Shown here: piece by piece, positions 19,261 to 20,909 of the stretch
How positions within the stretch are numbered: the first letter of the stretch is position 1
Layout of the letters: the number at the start of each line of letters is the position of its first letter
NCBI GenBank assembly: GCA_037178675.1
Contig: JAYMGJ010000361.1
Location: forward strand, 1 to 20,909
Direction of reading: 5' to 3'
DNA from: Scleroderma bovista
Taxonomy: Eukaryota > Basidiomycota > Agaricomycetes > Boletales > Sclerodermataceae
DNA: 20,909 bases
Position numbers and translations under genes: made by a program
Notes under the pieces: model-generated
Database searches by the model: none
The model's input: the letters and a program-made list of their open reading frames with translations, nothing else
What the model was told of the DNA's origin: nothing

Positions 19261-19833
19261 ATGTCAGCCTGACCCAGTTTTGCAATGCTTGTCAACTTTT
19301 TCCTCAACAGGCCTGACCCAGTTCTGCAATGTCAGCCTGACCCAGTTTTGCAATGCTTGACAATCTCAGGCCTGATCCAGTTCTGCAATGTATATACAAT
19401 GTCAGCCTGACCCAGTTTTGTGATGCTTGACAATTTTTTCCTCAAAAGGCCTGACCCCATTCTGCCATGTCAGCCTGACCCAGTTTTGCAGTAATTGACA
19501 ACTTTTTTCTCAACAGGCCTGACCCAGTTTTGCAATGTATCTACAACATTGGCCAGTCCCAGCTTTGCAACACTTGTCAATTTTTTTGTTCAACAGGCCT
19601 GACCTAGTTTTACAATGCTCCCACCAGTCCCAGTTCTGCAATTTTTATCAAACATCAGCCCATCCCAGTTTTGCAGTGATTAATGTCCCTCAGGCCTGTA
19701 CTAGATTTGCAATAATAGAAAACATTGGCCTGGCCCAGTTTTGCGAGCATCGGCTGGCATCGGCTAGTCCCACCTTTACAGGCAAATGTACATGTCCAAT
19801 GACCCACTTTTGCAAGGGCTTTTGACTGAACTA
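19261..19833 (-). repeat. Right inverted arm (reverse complement of 11792-12300)
   Basis: Read on the minus strand from 19833 it follows the left arm nearly base for base (TAGTTCAGTCA, then GCAAAAGTGGGTCATTGG, then CTATTATTGCAAATCTAGTA). It carries fewer 68-bp units than the left arm. It stops at 19261, where the copia LTR begins, so its inner part was separated or lost by that insertion. Confidence 0.92.
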
Positions 19834-20515
19834 TGTGCGTGCCTCATGTGCGTGGTGTCAAGACCACCTCAATAACCCAGCAGGGTGCGTGGCCCAGGCG
19901 AAGTCAAAAGCAACGGCGTGCGCGCCATGCCAGGGTGCACGCAAGTCCTGCTCTTGGAGCACAGCAGGGAAAGCGGCGGAGGCTTCCACGGTCGCAGGGA
20001 GCGGGACGGAGAACGGCGGAGCGGCGGCATCAAAATGGGTGGCGAGGAGACGACAGCAGAGTGAGGCAAACACGTCGCCAAAGGGGGCAAGCAAGCGCAA
20101 GAAGGTGTGGAACACGACGGAGGAGGATGAGGCGGACAAAGAGGAGGTATTCGGGGTGCCCCAAGCGATGGCGGAGGAACAGCGCGACGCGCTGGGTATG
20201 CTTACCCAGACGCTAGCACAGCTCGCCGAGCGGATGGGGGCATCTGAGGCACGAGAGCGAGAGCGGATGGTGATCGAGAGGGAGTGGCTCGAGCTAGAGC
20301 GGGAGCGACTGGAGTTGGAGAGGAGGCGCGCAGCCATGGAAGAAAGGCGGATGGCTGAAATGGACCGAATCATGGTCAAGCAGCGCCAGTTCATCCAGGG
20401 GTCGTCAACGGGGACGACACAAAAGGAGATCGCAGCGGCGGAGCAGGAGGAGGAGAATGGAGCAGATGGAGATGACGAAGAGGGGATGGCGGATGCGGAG
20501 GGAGAGGAGGATTAA
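19826..20515 (+). CDS. Cys-rich, coiled-coil protein of unknown function, 5' truncated
   Basis: The frame is open from 19826 but has no ATG before the Cys motif; its 5' end is cut by the right arm of the foldback element at 19833. Six cysteines in the pattern C-x2-C-x9-C-x10-C-x2-C-x6-C (CAWC...CAPC...C) suggest a Zn2Cys6-like zinc cluster with a widened first loop. A basic stretch (SKRKKVW), a long Glu/Arg coiled coil (ERERMVIEREWLELERERLE and following) and an acidic C-terminus ending EGEED come next. Similar Cys-cluster/coiled-coil proteins occur in many agaric genomes. It runs convergent to the chromovirus Pol end, about 120 bp away, so it may be an antisense ORF of that element. GC content is visibly higher than in the neighbouring repeats. 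Likely non-functional because it lacks a start. Confidence 0.6.
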   Translation: MNYVRASCAWCQDHLNNPAGCVAQAKSKATACAPCQGARKSCSWSTAGKAAEASTVAGSGTENGGAAASKWVARRRQQSEANTSPKGASKRKKVWNTTEEDEADKEEVFGVPQAMAEEQRDALGMLTQTLAQLAERMGASEARERERMVIEREWLELERERLELERRRAAMEERRMAEMDRIMVKQRQFIQGSSTGTTQKEIAAAEQEEENGADGDDEEGMADAEGEED

Positions 20516-20636
20516 TGGACTAACTACATATATATATTTTTTTTGTTTGTTGTATTTTTGTACTACAATTTTATTTGAATGGGTTGCCTTGTAGATTTCA
20601 AACGTAACGGAGTGAGTTTGGAGGTGGCGGAGTGAC

Positions 20637-20909
20637 TTAGGCGGACTTGTGCGGACCAGGCTTGCCTGGGTACTTGTGATGAAAATCCTCGATGAGCTCC
20701 GACGCATGGTCGAGCTCAGTGGCAAGGAGCCACAATGTTTCTTCATCTGTACCGGCGTAGCCAGCCCAGCGGACTAGGTAGAGGAGTTGGCAGTGGCGTC
20801 TTCTGCAGTCGATCTTGGAGTCTAGGATTTCTTCGACTTCGTATTCGACTTCTCCGTCAACTTCGATTGGAGGTGGCGGAGATTGGACGCGATTGGGAAT
20901 ACTGCTTTG
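20637..20909 (-). CDS. C-terminal end of Ty3 chromovirus Pol (chromodomain), partial
   Basis: The minus-strand frame is open from the right edge to a TAA at 20639-20637. It encodes a linker PPPPIEVDGEVEYEVEEILD followed by the chromodomain body (LLYLVRWAGYAGTDEETLWL) and a closing helix (ASELIEDFHHKYPGKPGP). This arrangement ends the integrase of fungal Ty3/chromoviruses, where the chromodomain directs integration to marked chromatin. The aromatic-cage positions appear to be Tyr (VEYEVEEIL) and Trp (VRWAGY); the usual third aromatic is Leu (ETLWL region), with Trp displaced by one. Reverse transcriptase and integrase core lie outside the window. Confidence 0.88.
   Translation of the reverse strand, partial: QSSIPNRVQSPPPPIEVDGEVEYEVEEILDSKIDCRRRHCQLLYLVRWAGYAGTDEETLWLLATELDHASELIEDFHHKYPGKPGPHKSA

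Larger units (their letters stand above)
11792..19833. mobile_element. Foldback-like element with long inverted arms, interrupted by a copia element
   Basis: The outer ends are inverted copies: TAGTTCAGTCA at 11792 reading right, and the same word read leftward from 19833. Similarity continues inward for more than 500 bp, roughly 95% by eye, including single-copy words and 68-bp subrepeats. Flanking sequence outside 11792 and 19833 is unrelated, so the boundaries are sharp. Long inverted termini built of subrepeats are the signature of foldback elements. I found no convincing target-site duplication, and the two flanks are different broken genes, so a rearrangement or an inverted duplication is an alternative. 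No transposase is encoded by the arms. Confidence 0.6.

Noticed and set aside
11784..19841. 8-bp target-site duplication of the foldback element
   Set aside because: CTTGCAGG on the left and TGTGCGTG on the right do not match, and shifted or shorter windows gave nothing convincing.
19833..20216. 127-residue Arg-rich ORF starting at an ATG
   Set aside because: It overlaps the Cys-cluster/coiled-coil ORF in another frame and has the skewed Arg/Gln composition typical of a shadow of GC-rich coding sequence.

Overview
The window is fungal nuclear DNA, almost certainly from a mushroom-forming basidiomycete (Agaricomycetes). The protein-coding genes are cut by many 46-90 bp GT-AG introns. The families present are typical of that group: a NACHT-WD40 STAND receptor, a Plavaka-type transposase, a Ty1/copia element primed by a half-tRNA, and a Ty3 chromovirus with a terminal chromodomain. 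Apart from the NLR at the left end, nearly everything is mobile-element DNA nested in, or truncated by, other mobile-element DNA.

Layout. (1) 1-4431 (+): a STAND/NLR receptor, open at the left edge, with an N-terminal helical domain, a NACHT ATPase, 14 WD40 repeats of exactly 129 bp and a conserved C-terminal tail. (2) 4432-4879: no gene seen. (3) 4880-5366: a 123-bp tandem array. (4) 5391-6899 (-): a piece of the mRNA 3'-end processing gene RNA14/CstF77 that keeps its introns but is truncated at both ends and frameshifted. (5) 6922-10174 (-): an apparently intact nine-exon Plavaka transposase. (6) 10338-11791 (+): a divergent, decayed companion ORF with two in-frame TGA codons, cut off by the next element. 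(7) 11792-19833: a foldback-like structure with long inverted arms made of 68-bp subrepeats. Its middle holds a 60-bp tandem array and a 3'-truncated copia element on the minus strand (13286-19260). (8) 19826-20515 (+): a Cys-rich coiled-coil ORF truncated by the right arm. (9) 20637-20909 (-): the C-terminal chromodomain end of a chromovirus Pol running off the right edge.

The most unusual object is the copia element. Between its primer-binding site and gag it carries about 2.3 kb with three compact ORFs in different frames. The first is a predicted two-pass membrane protein. Spacing is 7 nt from ORF1 stop to ORF2 ATG, a 65-nt overlap between ORF2 and ORF3, and 16 nt from ORF3 stop to the gag ATG. 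This polycistron-like layout is not the ordinary LTR-gag-pol-LTR copia plan.

Other points to carry away are the RNA14 fragment joined directly to the transposase 3' end (a possible gene-capture event), four nonsense TGA codons that each look like decayed CGA codons, and a WD40 array whose copies differ almost only at amino-acid-changing positions. Exon joins were inferred by eye from splice signals and reading frame. No database search was run; family names rest on remembered motifs.
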